Assembly: GCA_002701395.1 (NCBI GenBank)
Contig: NZVC01000050.1
Location: 39,955-103,954 of the forward strand
Length of the DNA stretch: 64,000 bases
Source: Maritimibacter sp.
GTDB lineage: Bacteria; Pseudomonadota; Alphaproteobacteria; Rhodobacterales; Rhodobacteraceae
Direction of reading: 5' to 3'
Shown here: in pieces, positions 45,178 through 54,995 of the stretch
Layout: each line of letters opens with the position of its first letter
Position numbering within the stretch: position 1 is the first letter of the stretch
Notes under the pieces: generated by a model
Database searches by the model: none
Told to the model about the DNA's origin: nothing
Seen by the model: only the letters and a program-made list of their open reading frames with translations
Position numbers and translations under genes: made by a program

Positions 45178-46482
45178 ATGCGCCAATTTCTTCCGATCTC
45201 CGCCCTGCTTCTTGGGTCCGCCTTCCTGTTGTTCGCCGGTGGCGTCAACGGCCTGATCCTGCCCGTCCGCGGCACGGCCGAGGGCTTTTCCAGCTTCTCG
45301 CTCGGCCTGCTCGGGACCGGCTGGGCCATCGGCTATGTGTCGGGCTGCCTTGCCACGCCGGGACTGGTGTCGCGCGTCGGGCATATCCGGTCCTTCGGGG
45401 TGATGGCCGCGCTGGCCGCGATCTCGATCCTTGCGTCGCTGCTGCTGTTGACGCCGTGGGCTTGGATTCCGCTGCGCGCGATCTCCGGCTTCTGCTTCGC
45501 GGGCGCGGCGATGATCGTCGAAAGCTGGCTGAGCGAGCGCGCCGCGCCGTCGGAACGCGGGCGGGTTTTCGGCATCTACACGATGGTGAACCTGTTCTCG
45601 TCCACGGCGGGCCAGATGGTGCTGACGCTGGGCGACACGCGGGGGTTCCTGTTCTTCGTGGTCGGCGCGATCTTCTACTGCATGGCGCTGGTGCCCACCG
45701 CGATCTCGTCCAGCGCATCGCCCAAGCCGCTGTTCAACGTGAAGATCGACCTGCGCGGCCTGCTGCGGAATTCGCCGGTGGCGCTGTTCGGCGTGTTTCT
45801 CGTCGGCATTTCCAACAGCGCCTTCGGCACGCTCAGCGCGGTCTACGCCGAACGCGTGGGGCTGGAACTGACGTCGATCGCGCTGTTCGCGTCGCTTCCC
45901 GTTCTGGCCGGCGCGGTGGCGCAGGTGCCGGTGGGCTACCTGTCGGACCGCACCGACCGGCGCTGGGTGCTGGTCGGGCTGGCCGTGGTCGCCGCAAGCT
46001 CGGAACTGGCCTTCATCCTGTGGCAGCCCGCCAACCAAGCCGCGAACCTTGCGCTTGCCGCAGGCTTCGGCGCGGCGATCTTTTCGATGTACCCGGTGAT
46101 CCTTGCGCACGCGAATGACCACGCCGCCGAGGGCACCGCGATCCAGGTTTCGGGCGGCTTGCTGATGGTGTTCGGATTCGGGGGAATCGCCGGGCCGCTG
46201 ATCGCCGGTGTCGGGATGTCACAGATCGGACCTGCGGGCCTGTTCGCCACTTCAATCGCGTCGCATATCATCCTGATCCTGTTCACGGTCTACCGGATTC
46301 GCGCCCGCTCTGCGGTGCCCGATGCGGACAAGCAGTCGTTCTCGGCAACGCCGATGGCCAAGAACGCGACACCGGCGACGGCGGTGCTTGCCGCAAGCGA
46401 CGCCGAAATTCGCGAAGAGTTGAACAGGGATCACGAACCCCCTGCGGATGCTCAGGAAAACACGCCCGAAAATCCATCGTGA
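45178..46482 (+). CDS. MFS transporter, 12 helices
   Basis: The 434-residue product has twelve membrane helices with the major facilitator pattern ([40 protein letters not shown] with a motif A-like loop, [40 protein letters not shown] as the second motif A). It ends in a hydrophilic tail ([16 protein letters not shown]). The [20 protein letters not shown] segment is typical of the YcaD/CynX-like subgroup of small-molecule exporters or importers. Substrate unknown. It is divergent from the molybdenum hydroxylase genes across 236 bases. Confidence 0.9.
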   Translation: MRQFLPISALLLGSAFLLFAGGVNGLILPVRGTAEGFSSFSLGLLGTGWAIGYVSGCLATPGLVSRVGHIRSFGVMAALAAISILASLLLLTPWAWIPLRAISGFCFAGAAMIVESWLSERAAPSERGRVFGIYTMVNLFSSTAGQMVLTLGDTRGFLFFVVGAIFYCMALVPTAISSSASPKPLFNVKIDLRGLLRNSPVALFGVFLVGISNSAFGTLSAVYAERVGLELTSIALFASLPVLAGAVAQVPVGYLSDRTDRRWVLVGLAVVAASSELAFILWQPANQAANLALAAGFGAAIFSMYPVILAHANDHAAEGTAIQVSGGLLMVFGFGGIAGPLIAGVGMSQIGPAGLFATSIASHIILILFTVYRIRARSAVPDADKQSFSATPMAKNATPATAVLAASDAEIREELNRDHEPPADAQENTPENPS

Positions 46483-46609
46483 CTTTCCTTGGCGGGCAGC
46501 TATCTAGTCCCAAAAGCCGCGTCCCGGGCTATTTGTGGTAGATGACCGCCGGAATGGCGGATAGCCTCGGGGCACTCCGGAGTTTTGCGGAGAATAAGGG
46601 GGCAGTAGC

Positions 46610-48418
46610 GTGACAACCGACATCGTCGGGTATTTCGGAAAGCTTGCGACGGCGACGCTCGCCGGGCTTTTCCTGACAACCAGTGCACAGGCTTTGGATC
46701 GCATCCGGATCCACGTCGAAGGCAACGACGGCGATCTTGAGGACGCGATCGTCAGCGCCTCTCTCGTGGTGGCCGCCAAGACCGAAGGCCGGACCGAGGC
46801 CGACAACGTCTTCGCCTCGGCCCTGTCTGATTATGCCCGCCTGCTCGATGTGCTGTACGCCGAAGGTTATTACGGCGGCGTCATCAACATTTACGTCGAC
46901 GGACGCGAGGCGGCGGCGACCCCGCTGCTGCGCGCGCCCGACCGGATCACCGAGGTCGCGATCAACGTGCGCCCGGGGCGCCCGTTCCGGTTCGGCGACG
47001 CCCGCATCGGCCCGCTGGCCCCCGGCACCGAGATCCCCGAAGGCTTCGCGCCCGGCCAGCCCGCAAGGGCCCCGGTGGTGCGCAGCGCCGTCGATGCCGC
47101 CGCCGACGGCTGGCGCGACGCCAGCCATGCCAAGGTCGAGGTCGCCGGCGAACGCGTCGTGGCCGACCACGAGAACGCGACGCTCGACAGCGTCATCGCG
47201 CTGAACCCCGGCCCGCCGGTCAAGTTCGGCAGTCTAGTGATCCAAAGCGAAAGCCGCGTCCGCGCCGAAGCGATCCGCCGGATCGCCGGGCTGGACCGCG
47301 GCGACCCGTTCTCGCCCGAGGAAGCCAAGCGCGTCGCCGACCGTCTGCGCCGTGCCGGTGCGTGGCGCGCCGTCGCGCTGGAGGAAGCCGACACGCTTAG
47401 CCCCGACGGCGAGATGGACATGCTTCTGACGCTGGAAGACGCCAAGCGGCGCCGGATCGGTGTCGGCGCCGAGGTGTCGTCGCTTGACGGTGGCCGCGTC
47501 ACCGCGTTCTGGATGCACCGCAACATCTTCGGCGGCGCCGAACGTCTGCGCTTTGACGCCGAGGTCGCCAACATCGGCAGCGGCAACAGCGGCATGGACT
47601 ACACGCTGGGCGGACGCCTGACCGTGCCCGCCCCCATCGGCCCCGAGACGACCGCCTTCACCTATGGCACGCTGGAACGGCTGGACGAGGCCGACTATCT
47701 GTCCGAACAGTTCGAGATCGGCTTCGGCATCACCCGCCGTGTCGGCGGCAACTTCCAGCTCGACGCCTCGCTGGCCTATTTCTACTCGGAAACCGAGGAC
47801 GCGCTTGGCGAACGGACCTTCTCGCTGTTCAAGCTGCCGATCAGCGCCACCTACGACCGGCGCGACGACAGTCTGAACCCCAAGGAAGGGTTCTACGTCA
47901 ATCTCGACATCACCCCCTTCGTCGGGCTGAACGACACCGAAAGCGGCGTGCGCACCTACGGCGACGCGCGCGGCTATTACGGGTTCGGCGACGATCAGCG
48001 CGTGGTTCTGGCCGGACGGTTGCAGTTCGGCTCTATCGCCGGGGCCAGCACCACCGGAACGCACCCCGACATGCTGTTCTATTCCGGCGGGTCGGGCACC
48101 GTGCGCGGCCATCCCTACCAGTCGCTCAACGTCGACCTCGGCGGCGGCGACACGCTGGGCGGCCGCAGCTTCCTTGGCTTCTCCGCCGAGGTCCGCACCG
48201 AGATCACCGACACTATCGGTCTCGTGGCCTTCGCGGACGCCGGCTATATCGGCGCGGAACAGTTCTACGACGGCAGCGGCGACTGGCACTCGGGCGCGGG
48301 GCTTGGCGTACGCTACATGACCGGCATCGGCCCGATCCGGTTCGACGTCGCCTATCCCACCAGCGGCGACACCGGCGACGGTGTCCAAATCTACATCGGT
48401 ATCGGGCAGGCATTCTGA
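46610..48418 (+). CDS. tamA: Translocation and assembly module TamA (Omp85 family)
   Basis: TamA is an outer-membrane beta-barrel that with TamB builds surface proteins and may move lipids. The 602-residue protein starts at GTG 46610 after AGGGGG, with signal peptide ATATLAGLFLTTSAQA, two or three POTRA domains (LDRIRIHVEGNDGDLEDAIV, FGSLVIQSESRVRAEAIRRI) and a C-terminal 16-strand barrel with SLDGGRVTAFWMHRNIFGGA, SSGTVRGHPYQ-like VRGHPYQSLNVDL motif and final strand GVQIYIGIGQAF ending in Phe. Its stop overlaps the tamB start. Confidence 0.95.
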   Translation: MTTDIVGYFGKLATATLAGLFLTTSAQALDRIRIHVEGNDGDLEDAIVSASLVVAAKTEGRTEADNVFASALSDYARLLDVLYAEGYYGGVINIYVDGREAAATPLLRAPDRITEVAINVRPGRPFRFGDARIGPLAPGTEIPEGFAPGQPARAPVVRSAVDAAADGWRDASHAKVEVAGERVVADHENATLDSVIALNPGPPVKFGSLVIQSESRVRAEAIRRIAGLDRGDPFSPEEAKRVADRLRRAGAWRAVALEEADTLSPDGEMDMLLTLEDAKRRRIGVGAEVSSLDGGRVTAFWMHRNIFGGAERLRFDAEVANIGSGNSGMDYTLGGRLTVPAPIGPETTAFTYGTLERLDEADYLSEQFEIGFGITRRVGGNFQLDASLAYFYSETEDALGERTFSLFKLPISATYDRRDDSLNPKEGFYVNLDITPFVGLNDTESGVRTYGDARGYYGFGDDQRVVLAGRLQFGSIAGASTTGTHPDMLFYSGGSGTVRGHPYQSLNVDLGGGDTLGGRSFLGFSAEVRTEITDTIGLVAFADAGYIGAEQFYDGSGDWHSGAGLGVRYMTGIGPIRFDVAYPTSGDTGDGVQIYIGIGQAF

Positions 48419-51400
48419 TGCGCCACCTTCTGTTGATTCTCATGCTGGCCCTGCCGGGTCAGCTTCTTGCTCAGGCTGACCCGGACAGCACGCCCGACGC
48501 CCCCGCCGAGGAAGAAGAACGCGACCGCGGCATCCTGCAGGCCTTCATCGAAGACAACCTGTCCGACGCCGGGCGCGACGTCCGGATCGAAGGGTTCAGC
48601 GGTGCGCTGTCCTCGAACGCGACGCTGGACAGCCTGACGATCTCGGACGACGACGGCGTCTGGCTGCGGCTGGAAGGCGCGGTGCTGAACTGGAACCGCT
48701 CTGCCCTGCTGCGTGGCCGGGTCGAGGTGAACGAACTGTCCGCCGAACGTCTAGTGATCGAGCGCGTGCCCGACACCGGCACGTCCGACGATCTGCCCAC
48801 GCCCGAGGCGACGCCCTTCGCCCTGCCCGACCTGCCCGTGTCCATCGACATCGCCACGCTGGCCATCGAACGCGCCGAACTGGGCGAACCGCTTCTGGGC
48901 GAGGCCGTCGCGATCACGCTGGACGGCAGCGCCAGCCTTGCCGGCGGCGAAGGCGAAGCCGACCTGCAGATCACTCGTCTTGACGGCCCCGAAGGCGACA
49001 TCGCCCTTGCGGGGTCCTATTCGAACGCCACCGGCGCGCTGAACCTCGACTTGTCGTTCCGCGAAGGCCCCGGCGGCATCGCCGCCAGCCTGATCGGCCT
49101 GCCCGGCGAGCCTGCGGTCGACCTGACCGTGCAGGGCGACGGATCCGCCGACGACTTCAACGCCGACATCCTTCTGCTGACCGATGGCGAGGAACGCCTC
49201 AGCGGCACCGCCACCCTTGGCGCGTTCGGCGCCGACGATGGCGAAGGCGAGGCCGACCGCAGGTTCGGTCTGGACCTTGCGGGCGACCTTGCACCGCTGT
49301 TCCTGCCCGACTACCGCGATTTCCTCGGAAACGACGTCGCGCTGACCGTGGCGGGCACCCTGCTGGGCGCGGGCGGTCTGGACCTTGAACAGCTGTCGGT
49401 GGAAACCCAGTCGCTGGTGCTGAACGGCGCCGTGCAACTCGACAGCGACAGCTGGCCCGTGCGCATCGACGTCACCGGCGCGATCACCCCGCCCGATGGC
49501 AACGAGGTGCTGCTGCCGCTTGCCGGACCCGAAACGTGGGTGCAGGGCGTCGAACTGGCGATCGACTTCGACAGCACCGACGGCGACACGTGGACCGCCG
49601 CGCTGACCGCCGACGGCTTCCGCCGCGACGGGATCGAGATCGGCCGCGCCGCGCTGACCGGACAAGGCGGCATCGTGCGCGGCGAAGGCAACGCCATCGG
49701 CGAGGTCACCGGCCAGATGGAACTGGACGTCGGCGGCATCGCCCTGCCCGACCCCGCGCTGCAGGCCGCCGTGGGCGAAACCGTGACCGGCGCGCTTGGC
49801 TTCGATTTTACCGAAGGGCAGACGCTGCGCTTCACCGGGCTGGACGTGACGGCAGGCGACACCGTGCTCACCGGCGACGCCACGCTGGACTTGCCCGAAG
49901 AAGGGCTTGGGCTGGACATCCTTGGCCGCGTCGGCCTGCGCGCCGGCGACCTGTCGCGCTTCTCTGCGCTGGCGGGGACCGACCTGTCCGGCTCGGCCGA
50001 CCTGTCCGTCAGCGGCCGGATGGAACCCCTGAGCGGCAGCTTCGACCTGACGCTGGGCGGCAGCACCGGCGACCTTGCCATCGGCAACGCCGTGGTCGAT
50101 CCGCTGATCGGCGGCGACGGCCAGCTTCAGGGCCAGATCACCCGCGACGAAAACGGCACGCGGCTGACCGACTTCGGCATCACCACGCCCGAGACCGAGG
50201 TGACCGCGACCGCCGACCTTGCCTCGGGCGACAGTCAGGCCCAGTTCGCCCTGCGCCTGCGCGAGGCGGGCCTTGTCGCCGAAGGGCTGGACGGCCCCGT
50301 CTCGCTGACCGGCACCGCCGTGCAGGTCGACGAGGACTGGACCCTGACCACAAACCTCGAAGCCCCCGGCGGCGTCCGCGCCGACATCGACGCCACCGTG
50401 TCGCTGCCCGACGGCGAACCCGGCCCGGTCAACGGCATCGCCGAGATCGCCATCGCGGATCTCGCGGCCTATGCCGACCTTGCGGGCGCCGACCTGAACG
50501 GCGCCGCGAATGTCACGCTGGCAGGTCGCGGCGACCTGTCGGACATGAGCTTCGAGGCCAGCGTCAATGGCACCGCCACCGACGTGGCGATCGGAAACGA
50601 CATCGCGGACACGCTGATGGCGGGCACCAGCACGCTGGCGATCGACGTGACCCGTGACGGCGACGGCACGCTGACCTTCCGCGACTCGCGGTTCGAAAAC
50701 GATCAGGTCTCTGCCGATCTCGGCGGCACCATCGACGGCCAGACCGGCGCCATCGACTTCGATGCGCGGCTGGTGGACGTGGCGCTGATCCTCGACGACC
50801 TCAGCGGCCCGGCGACGCTGACCGGCACCCTGACCCGCGACGGGCAGGACGTGACGCTGAACGGCGGCTTCTCGGCGCCGGGCAACACCGGCGGCACGGT
50901 CACGGCGCAGGTGACCCTGACCGACGACGGCCCCGGCCCGTTCCGCGCCAGCGGCGACGCGACGGTAGGCGACCTCGCCCCCTTCGCACCGCTGGCCGGT
51001 CTGGACCTGTCCGGCGCCCTGTCGCTGGACTTCGGCGCCCAAGGCGACCTGTCCGACCTCAGCCTCACCGTCGCGCTCAACGCCGAGGGCCGCGACCTTG
51101 GCAGCGGCATCGCCGCCGTCGATCCGCTGATCGCTGGCAACAGCACGCTGGACGTCGCGGTCACCCGTGACGGCGACGGGCTGCTGACCTTCGACCGCGC
51201 CCGGTTCGACAGCGACCAGCTGGCCGCCTCGGTCGAGGGCACGGTCGGCGCAACCACCGCCGACGTCGGCTTTGACGTGCGGCTCGCCAGCGCCGGCGCG
51301 GTGGCGCAGGGGCTGACCGGCGCCCTCGGACTGAACGGCCAGCTGACCCGCGACGGCGACGACCTTGCGCTGGACGCCGACCTGACCGGCCCCGGAGAGA

Positions 51401-53262
51401 CCGAGGGCCGCATCGACGCCGCGCTGACGCTGGTCGACGGCCAGCCCGGCCCCTTCCGCGCCGACGTCGACGCGGACATCGCCTCGCTCGCGCCCTTCGG
51501 CGCCATCGCCGGGCTGAACCTTGGCGGTGCCCTGTCGCTGGACGCCAGTGCGCAGGGCGACCTGTCGGACATGACCCTGACCGCCGACCTGTCGGCCACC
51601 GGCACCGGCCTGCGGTCGGGCATCGCGGCGGCGGACCCGCTGCTGTCGGGCACCAGCGACCTGCGTGTCGCCGTGGCGCTTGATGCCGACGGCGTGCTGA
51701 CCATCGACCGCGCCACCTTCGAGAACCCGCAACTGACCGCCGAAGTCTCGGGCCAGGGCAGCGCCGACACCGGCGGTTCTGGCCGCTACGACGTGCGGCT
51801 GGCCAACGTCGGCCTGCTGGCGCCCGGCATCAACGGCCCGGCCACCGCCTCGGGCACGCTGTCCTCGTCGGGGAACGGCTGGCAGATCGACACTTCGCTG
51901 ACCGGCCCGGGCGGCATGTCCGGCACCACCTCGGGCAGCTTCGCGCAGGACTTCTCGACCGCCGACCTGTCGATCAACGGCAGCGCGCCGCTGGAACTGG
52001 CGAACGGCTTCATCGCCCCGCGCCTTGTCGACGGGCTGGCCCGGTTCAACCTGTCCCTGAACGGCCCCCTCGCGCTGAACTCGCTGTCGGGCACCGTGAC
52101 CTCGAACGGCGCGGGCGTCACCCTGCCCGCGCTTCGGATCCGGCTGGCCCCGATGAACGTCACCGCACAGCTTGGCGGCGGACGCGCCAACATCACCGCC
52201 GAAACCGGCGTGTCGAACGGCGGACGCATCACGGTGTCCGGTCCCATCACGCTCAGCGCACCGTTCAACGCCAACCTCGGGATCAACCTGCAACGCGTGG
52301 TCGTCGCCGAGCCGGGCTTTTACGAAACCACCGTCTCCGGCACCGTCGGGCTCGACGGCGGCCTGGCCGGCGGGGCCAATATCTCGGGCGACCTCTCGCT
52401 GGACGCGGTCGAGGTGCGCATCCCCAACACCGGCGGCCTGTCCTCGGGCAGTCTGCCCAGCCTCGTGCACATCAACGAACCGGCCGAGGTGCGCCGCACC
52501 CGCGACCGCGCCGGCCTGCTGCGCGACATGGGCGATGCGTCCGGCGGCGGCGGCAACTCGGGCCCCGGATATGGGCTTGATATCCTGATCCGCGCGCCGC
52601 AACAGATCTTCATCCGCGGCCGCGGCCTCGACGCCGAGATGGGCGGCCAGATCCGGCTGGGCGGCACCACCAACAACATCTTCACCGAAGGCTCCATCGA
52701 CCTGATCCGGGGCCGTCTCGACATCCTTGGCGAACGGCTGGAACTGACCGAGGGCAGCCTGCAACTGCAAGGCAACTTCGATCCCTACATCCGGCTGGTG
52801 GCCGCGACGGTGTCGGGCGACATCACGGTGCAGATCGTGATCGAGGGCTTCGCGTCGAACCCCGACCTGCAAGTGACCTCGCAACCACAGCTGCCCGAAG
52901 AAGAAGTCCTCGCGCGCCTCCTGTTCGACCGCGGGATCGAGGAAATCTCGGCGCTGCAGGCGGTCCAACTCGCCCTCGCGATCCGCACCCTCGCGGGCGG
53001 CGGCGGCGAAGGCATCGTCGGACGCCTGCGCACCAACGTCGGCCTCGACGACCTTGACGTCACCACCGACGCCGACGGCACCGCCGAGGTTACGGCGGGC
53101 AAGTACCTGAGCGACAACCTCTATACCGACGTCACGGTGAACGCGACGGGCGAGACCGACGTCGAGTTGAACCTGCAGATCACGCCCTCCGTCACCGCGC
53201 GCGGCCGCGTCACCTCGACCGGCGACACTGGCATCGGGATCTACTTCGAACGCGACTACTGA
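48418..53262 (+). CDS. tamB: Translocation and assembly module TamB (AsmA-like, DUF490)
   Basis: TamB is a long periplasm-spanning protein anchored in the inner membrane that contacts TamA. The 1614-residue product has a signal/anchor helix (HLLLILMLALPGQLLAQA), then a very repetitive beta-sheet rod with recurring units such as GPATLTGTLTRDGQDVTLNG and LAPFGAIAGLNLGGALSLDA, and the conserved C-terminal DUF490 domain (RGRGLDAEMGGQIRLGGTTN, LDLIRGRLDILGERLELTEG-like, VTARGRVTSTGDTGIGIYFE). It overlaps tamA by one base (TGATG), so both are made in tandem. Length is larger than E. coli TamB (about 1260), because of more rod repeats. Confidence 0.95.
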   Translation: MRHLLLILMLALPGQLLAQADPDSTPDAPAEEEERDRGILQAFIEDNLSDAGRDVRIEGFSGALSSNATLDSLTISDDDGVWLRLEGAVLNWNRSALLRGRVEVNELSAERLVIERVPDTGTSDDLPTPEATPFALPDLPVSIDIATLAIERAELGEPLLGEAVAITLDGSASLAGGEGEADLQITRLDGPEGDIALAGSYSNATGALNLDLSFREGPGGIAASLIGLPGEPAVDLTVQGDGSADDFNADILLLTDGEERLSGTATLGAFGADDGEGEADRRFGLDLAGDLAPLFLPDYRDFLGNDVALTVAGTLLGAGGLDLEQLSVETQSLVLNGAVQLDSDSWPVRIDVTGAITPPDGNEVLLPLAGPETWVQGVELAIDFDSTDGDTWTAALTADGFRRDGIEIGRAALTGQGGIVRGEGNAIGEVTGQMELDVGGIALPDPALQAAVGETVTGALGFDFTEGQTLRFTGLDVTAGDTVLTGDATLDLPEEGLGLDILGRVGLRAGDLSRFSALAGTDLSGSADLSVSGRMEPLSGSFDLTLGGSTGDLAIGNAVVDPLIGGDGQLQGQITRDENGTRLTDFGITTPETEVTATADLASGDSQAQFALRLREAGLVAEGLDGPVSLTGTAVQVDEDWTLTTNLEAPGGVRADIDATVSLPDGEPGPVNGIAEIAIADLAAYADLAGADLNGAANVTLAGRGDLSDMSFEASVNGTATDVAIGNDIADTLMAGTSTLAIDVTRDGDGTLTFRDSRFENDQVSADLGGTIDGQTGAIDFDARLVDVALILDDLSGPATLTGTLTRDGQDVTLNGGFSAPGNTGGTVTAQVTLTDDGPGPFRASGDATVGDLAPFAPLAGLDLSGALSLDFGAQGDLSDLSLTVALNAEGRDLGSGIAAVDPLIAGNSTLDVAVTRDGDGLLTFDRARFDSDQLAASVEGTVGATTADVGFDVRLASAGAVAQGLTGALGLNGQLTRDGDDLALDADLTGPGETEGRIDAALTLVDGQPGPFRADVDADIASLAPFGAIAGLNLGGALSLDASAQGDLSDMTLTADLSATGTGLRSGIAAADPLLSGTSDLRVAVALDADGVLTIDRATFENPQLTAEVSGQGSADTGGSGRYDVRLANVGLLAPGINGPATASGTLSSSGNGWQIDTSLTGPGGMSGTTSGSFAQDFSTADLSINGSAPLELANGFIAPRLVDGLARFNLSLNGPLALNSLSGTVTSNGAGVTLPALRIRLAPMNVTAQLGGGRANITAETGVSNGGRITVSGPITLSAPFNANLGINLQRVVVAEPGFYETTVSGTVGLDGGLAGGANISGDLSLDAVEVRIPNTGGLSSGSLPSLVHINEPAEVRRTRDRAGLLRDMGDASGGGGNSGPGYGLDILIRAPQQIFIRGRGLDAEMGGQIRLGGTTNNIFTEGSIDLIRGRLDILGERLELTEGSLQLQGNFDPYIRLVAATVSGDITVQIVIEGFASNPDLQVTSQPQLPEEEVLARLLFDRGIEEISALQAVQLALAIRTLAGGGGEGIVGRLRTNVGLDDLDVTTDADGTAEVTAGKYLSDNLYTDVTVNATGETDVELNLQITPSVTARGRVTSTGDTGIGIYFERDY

Positions 53263-53274
53263 TCCGGAACGGCA

Positions 53275-53455
53275 AATTGGGGCTTTGCCCCAATACCTCT
53301 AAGAAGACGGGGGGCTTTGCCCCCCGGGGCCTCCGGCCCTCCCCCCAAGGTATTTCGAAAGAGAAGAAGCGCAGACAGCGCGCGCCCCTTCTTCTCTTTG
53401 AAAATACCTCGGGGGAGCCGCACCGCAGGTGCGGCGGGGGCAGCGCCCCCTTTCA
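53275..53455. repeat. Inverted pair of GC-rich intergenic elements between tamB and urtE
   Basis: Arms at 53348-53369 and 53388-53409 are 22 bases long and nearly perfect complements (core AGGTATTT...AGAGAAGAAG), separated by 18 bases, with GGGGGCTTTGCCCCCC and GGGGGCAGCGCCCCC hairpins outside. The same arm is present once at 33397-33418. It lies between convergent genes and may work as a two-way terminator or 3' end protector. Confidence 0.8.
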
Positions 53456-53463
53456 CGCGGGCC

Positions 53464-54159
53464 TCAGACGGAGACGGCGGCGAGCAGGTCTTCGCGCTTC
53501 AGCTCGGACTTTGCCCCGGACATGGTGACCGCGCCGCGTTCCAGCACGTAGAACGTGTCGGCAAGGTCGTAGGCAAAGGCGAAATACTGTTCCACAAGGA
53601 TGATCGCCATGTCGCCGCGGTCGCGCAAATACTCGATCACCCGGCCGATCTGCTGGATGATGTTCGGCTGAATGCCCTCGGTCGGTTCGTCCAGAAGCAG
53701 GACCTTCGGCTTGGTGATCATCGCGCGGGCAATCGCAAGCTGTTGCTGCTGGCCGCCAGACAGGTCGCCGCCGCGGCGGTTCATGAAATCCTTCAGGATC
53801 GGGAACAGCTCGAAGATCTCGTCGGGGATGTGGTGTTCGGACTTCGGCAGGCAGGCATAGGCCGTTTCCATGTTCTCGCGCACCGTCATCAGCGGGAAGA
53901 TGTCGCGGCCCTGCGGCACATAGCCGATCCCCTTCTGCGCCAGCATGTGCGCCGGAATCCGGCCGATGTCTTCGCCGTCCAGCTTGTAGCTGCCGGCGGT
54001 CCGTTGATGGGTGCCCGACAGCGCCTTCAGAAGCGAGGTCTTGCCCACCCCGTTGGTGCCCATCACGCAGGTGACCTTGCCGGCCTCGGCGGACAGGTCG
54101 ATGCCGTACAGGATCTGGCTGCCGCCGTAGTGGAGCGTAAGATCGCGGGTATCCAGCAT
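53464..54159 (-). CDS. urtE: Urea ABC transporter ATPase UrtE
   Basis: One of two ATPases of the urea importer. The 231-residue protein shows Walker A MGTNGVGKTSLLKAL, the signature LSGGQQQQLAIARAM, Walker B VLLLDEPTEGIQPN and the His switch in LVEQYFAF-type context (VEQ, as in LivF-like ATPases, replacing the usual His). IGYVPQGRDIFPLMTVRENM is specific for UrtE. ATG 54159 follows AGGAGACTGAC. It is the last gene of the urtA-B-C-D-E order on the minus strand. Confidence 0.95.
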   Translation of the reverse strand: MLDTRDLTLHYGGSQILYGIDLSAEAGKVTCVMGTNGVGKTSLLKALSGTHQRTAGSYKLDGEDIGRIPAHMLAQKGIGYVPQGRDIFPLMTVRENMETAYACLPKSEHHIPDEIFELFPILKDFMNRRGGDLSGGQQQQLAIARAMITKPKVLLLDEPTEGIQPNIIQQIGRVIEYLRDRGDMAIILVEQYFAFAYDLADTFYVLERGAVTMSGAKSELKREDLLAAVSV

Positions 54160-54206
54160 GTCAGTCTCCTGCCTTCGCGCAGCGGTGCGACGGGGCGCGT
54201 GTCGTG

Positions 54207-54995
54207 TCAGCGGCCAAGGTACACCTCGATCACCTGTTCGTTCTTCGTGACGTGGTCCAGCGAGCCTTCGGCCAGCACCGAGCCCTCGTGCAGGACGGTC
54301 ACCTTGCACTCCAGCCGCCGCACGAATTCCATGTCGTGCTCGACCACGACCACGGCGCGGGTCTTCGCGGCCTCCTTGAGGATATCCGTGGTGTGCTCGC
54401 GTTCCGCCGGGGTCATGCCCGCCGCCGGTTCGTCGACCAGCAGCAGCTGCGGTTCCTGTGCCAGCAGCATGCCGATCTCCAGCCACTGCTTCTGGCCGTG
54501 CGACAGCTCGCCCGACTTGCGCGCCAGCTGGCTGTCCAGCCCGATCTCTTCGGCAAGGGTCACGACCCGCGCCCGGTCCTCGTCCGTGGGGCGGTAGAAC
54601 AGCACCGACCATGCCGAGCGCGCGTTGCGCAGCGCCATCAGCAGGTTGTCGAACACCGACTGGTCCTCGAACACCGTGGGGCGCTGGAATTTGCGTCCCA
54701 CCCCGGCCTGCGCGATCTTCGCCTCGTTCATCCGCAACAGCGAGATGCTGCGGTCGCCCCAGATCACCCTGCCCTCGTCCGGCCGGGTCTTGCCGGTGAC
54801 GATGTCCATGAAGGTGGTCTTGCCCGCGCCGTTCGGTCCGATGACCGCGCGCAGCTCGGCCTTGCCGATCGAGAAGGACAGGTTGTTGATCGCCTTGAAC
54901 CCGTCGAACGACACCGAAACGCCGGAGACTTCCAGCAGGCGGTCCTTGCGGGCGGCGGGCGTGGCGGCGGCTGCGGCTGCGGCTGCGGCGTTCAT
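54207..54995 (-). CDS. urtD: Urea ABC transporter ATPase UrtD
   Basis: Second ATPase of the urea importer, 262 residues, LivG-like: Walker A GPNGAGKTTFMDIVTG, signature LSHGQKQWLEIGMLLAQEP, Walker B LLLVDEPAAGMTPAERE and His switch VVVVEHDMEFVRRL. The N-terminus MNAAAAAAAAATPAARKD is an alanine run encoded by a GGCTGC-type hexanucleotide repeat (54965-54990), not part of the ATPase fold, and could vary in length between strains. It overlaps urtC by 4 bases. Confidence 0.95.
   Translation of the reverse strand: MNAAAAAAAAATPAARKDRLLEVSGVSVSFDGFKAINNLSFSIGKAELRAVIGPNGAGKTTFMDIVTGKTRPDEGRVIWGDRSISLLRMNEAKIAQAGVGRKFQRPTVFEDQSVFDNLLMALRNARSAWSVLFYRPTDEDRARVVTLAEEIGLDSQLARKSGELSHGQKQWLEIGMLLAQEPQLLLVDEPAAGMTPAEREHTTDILKEAAKTRAVVVVEHDMEFVRRLECKVTVLHEGSVLAEGSLDHVTKNEQVIEVYLGR

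Noticed and set aside
48751-52968. Minus-strand frame of 1405 codons opposite tamB
   Set aside because: Antisense of the repetitive TamB rod; the length comes from GC-rich codon bias and the product has no recognisable domain or start site.
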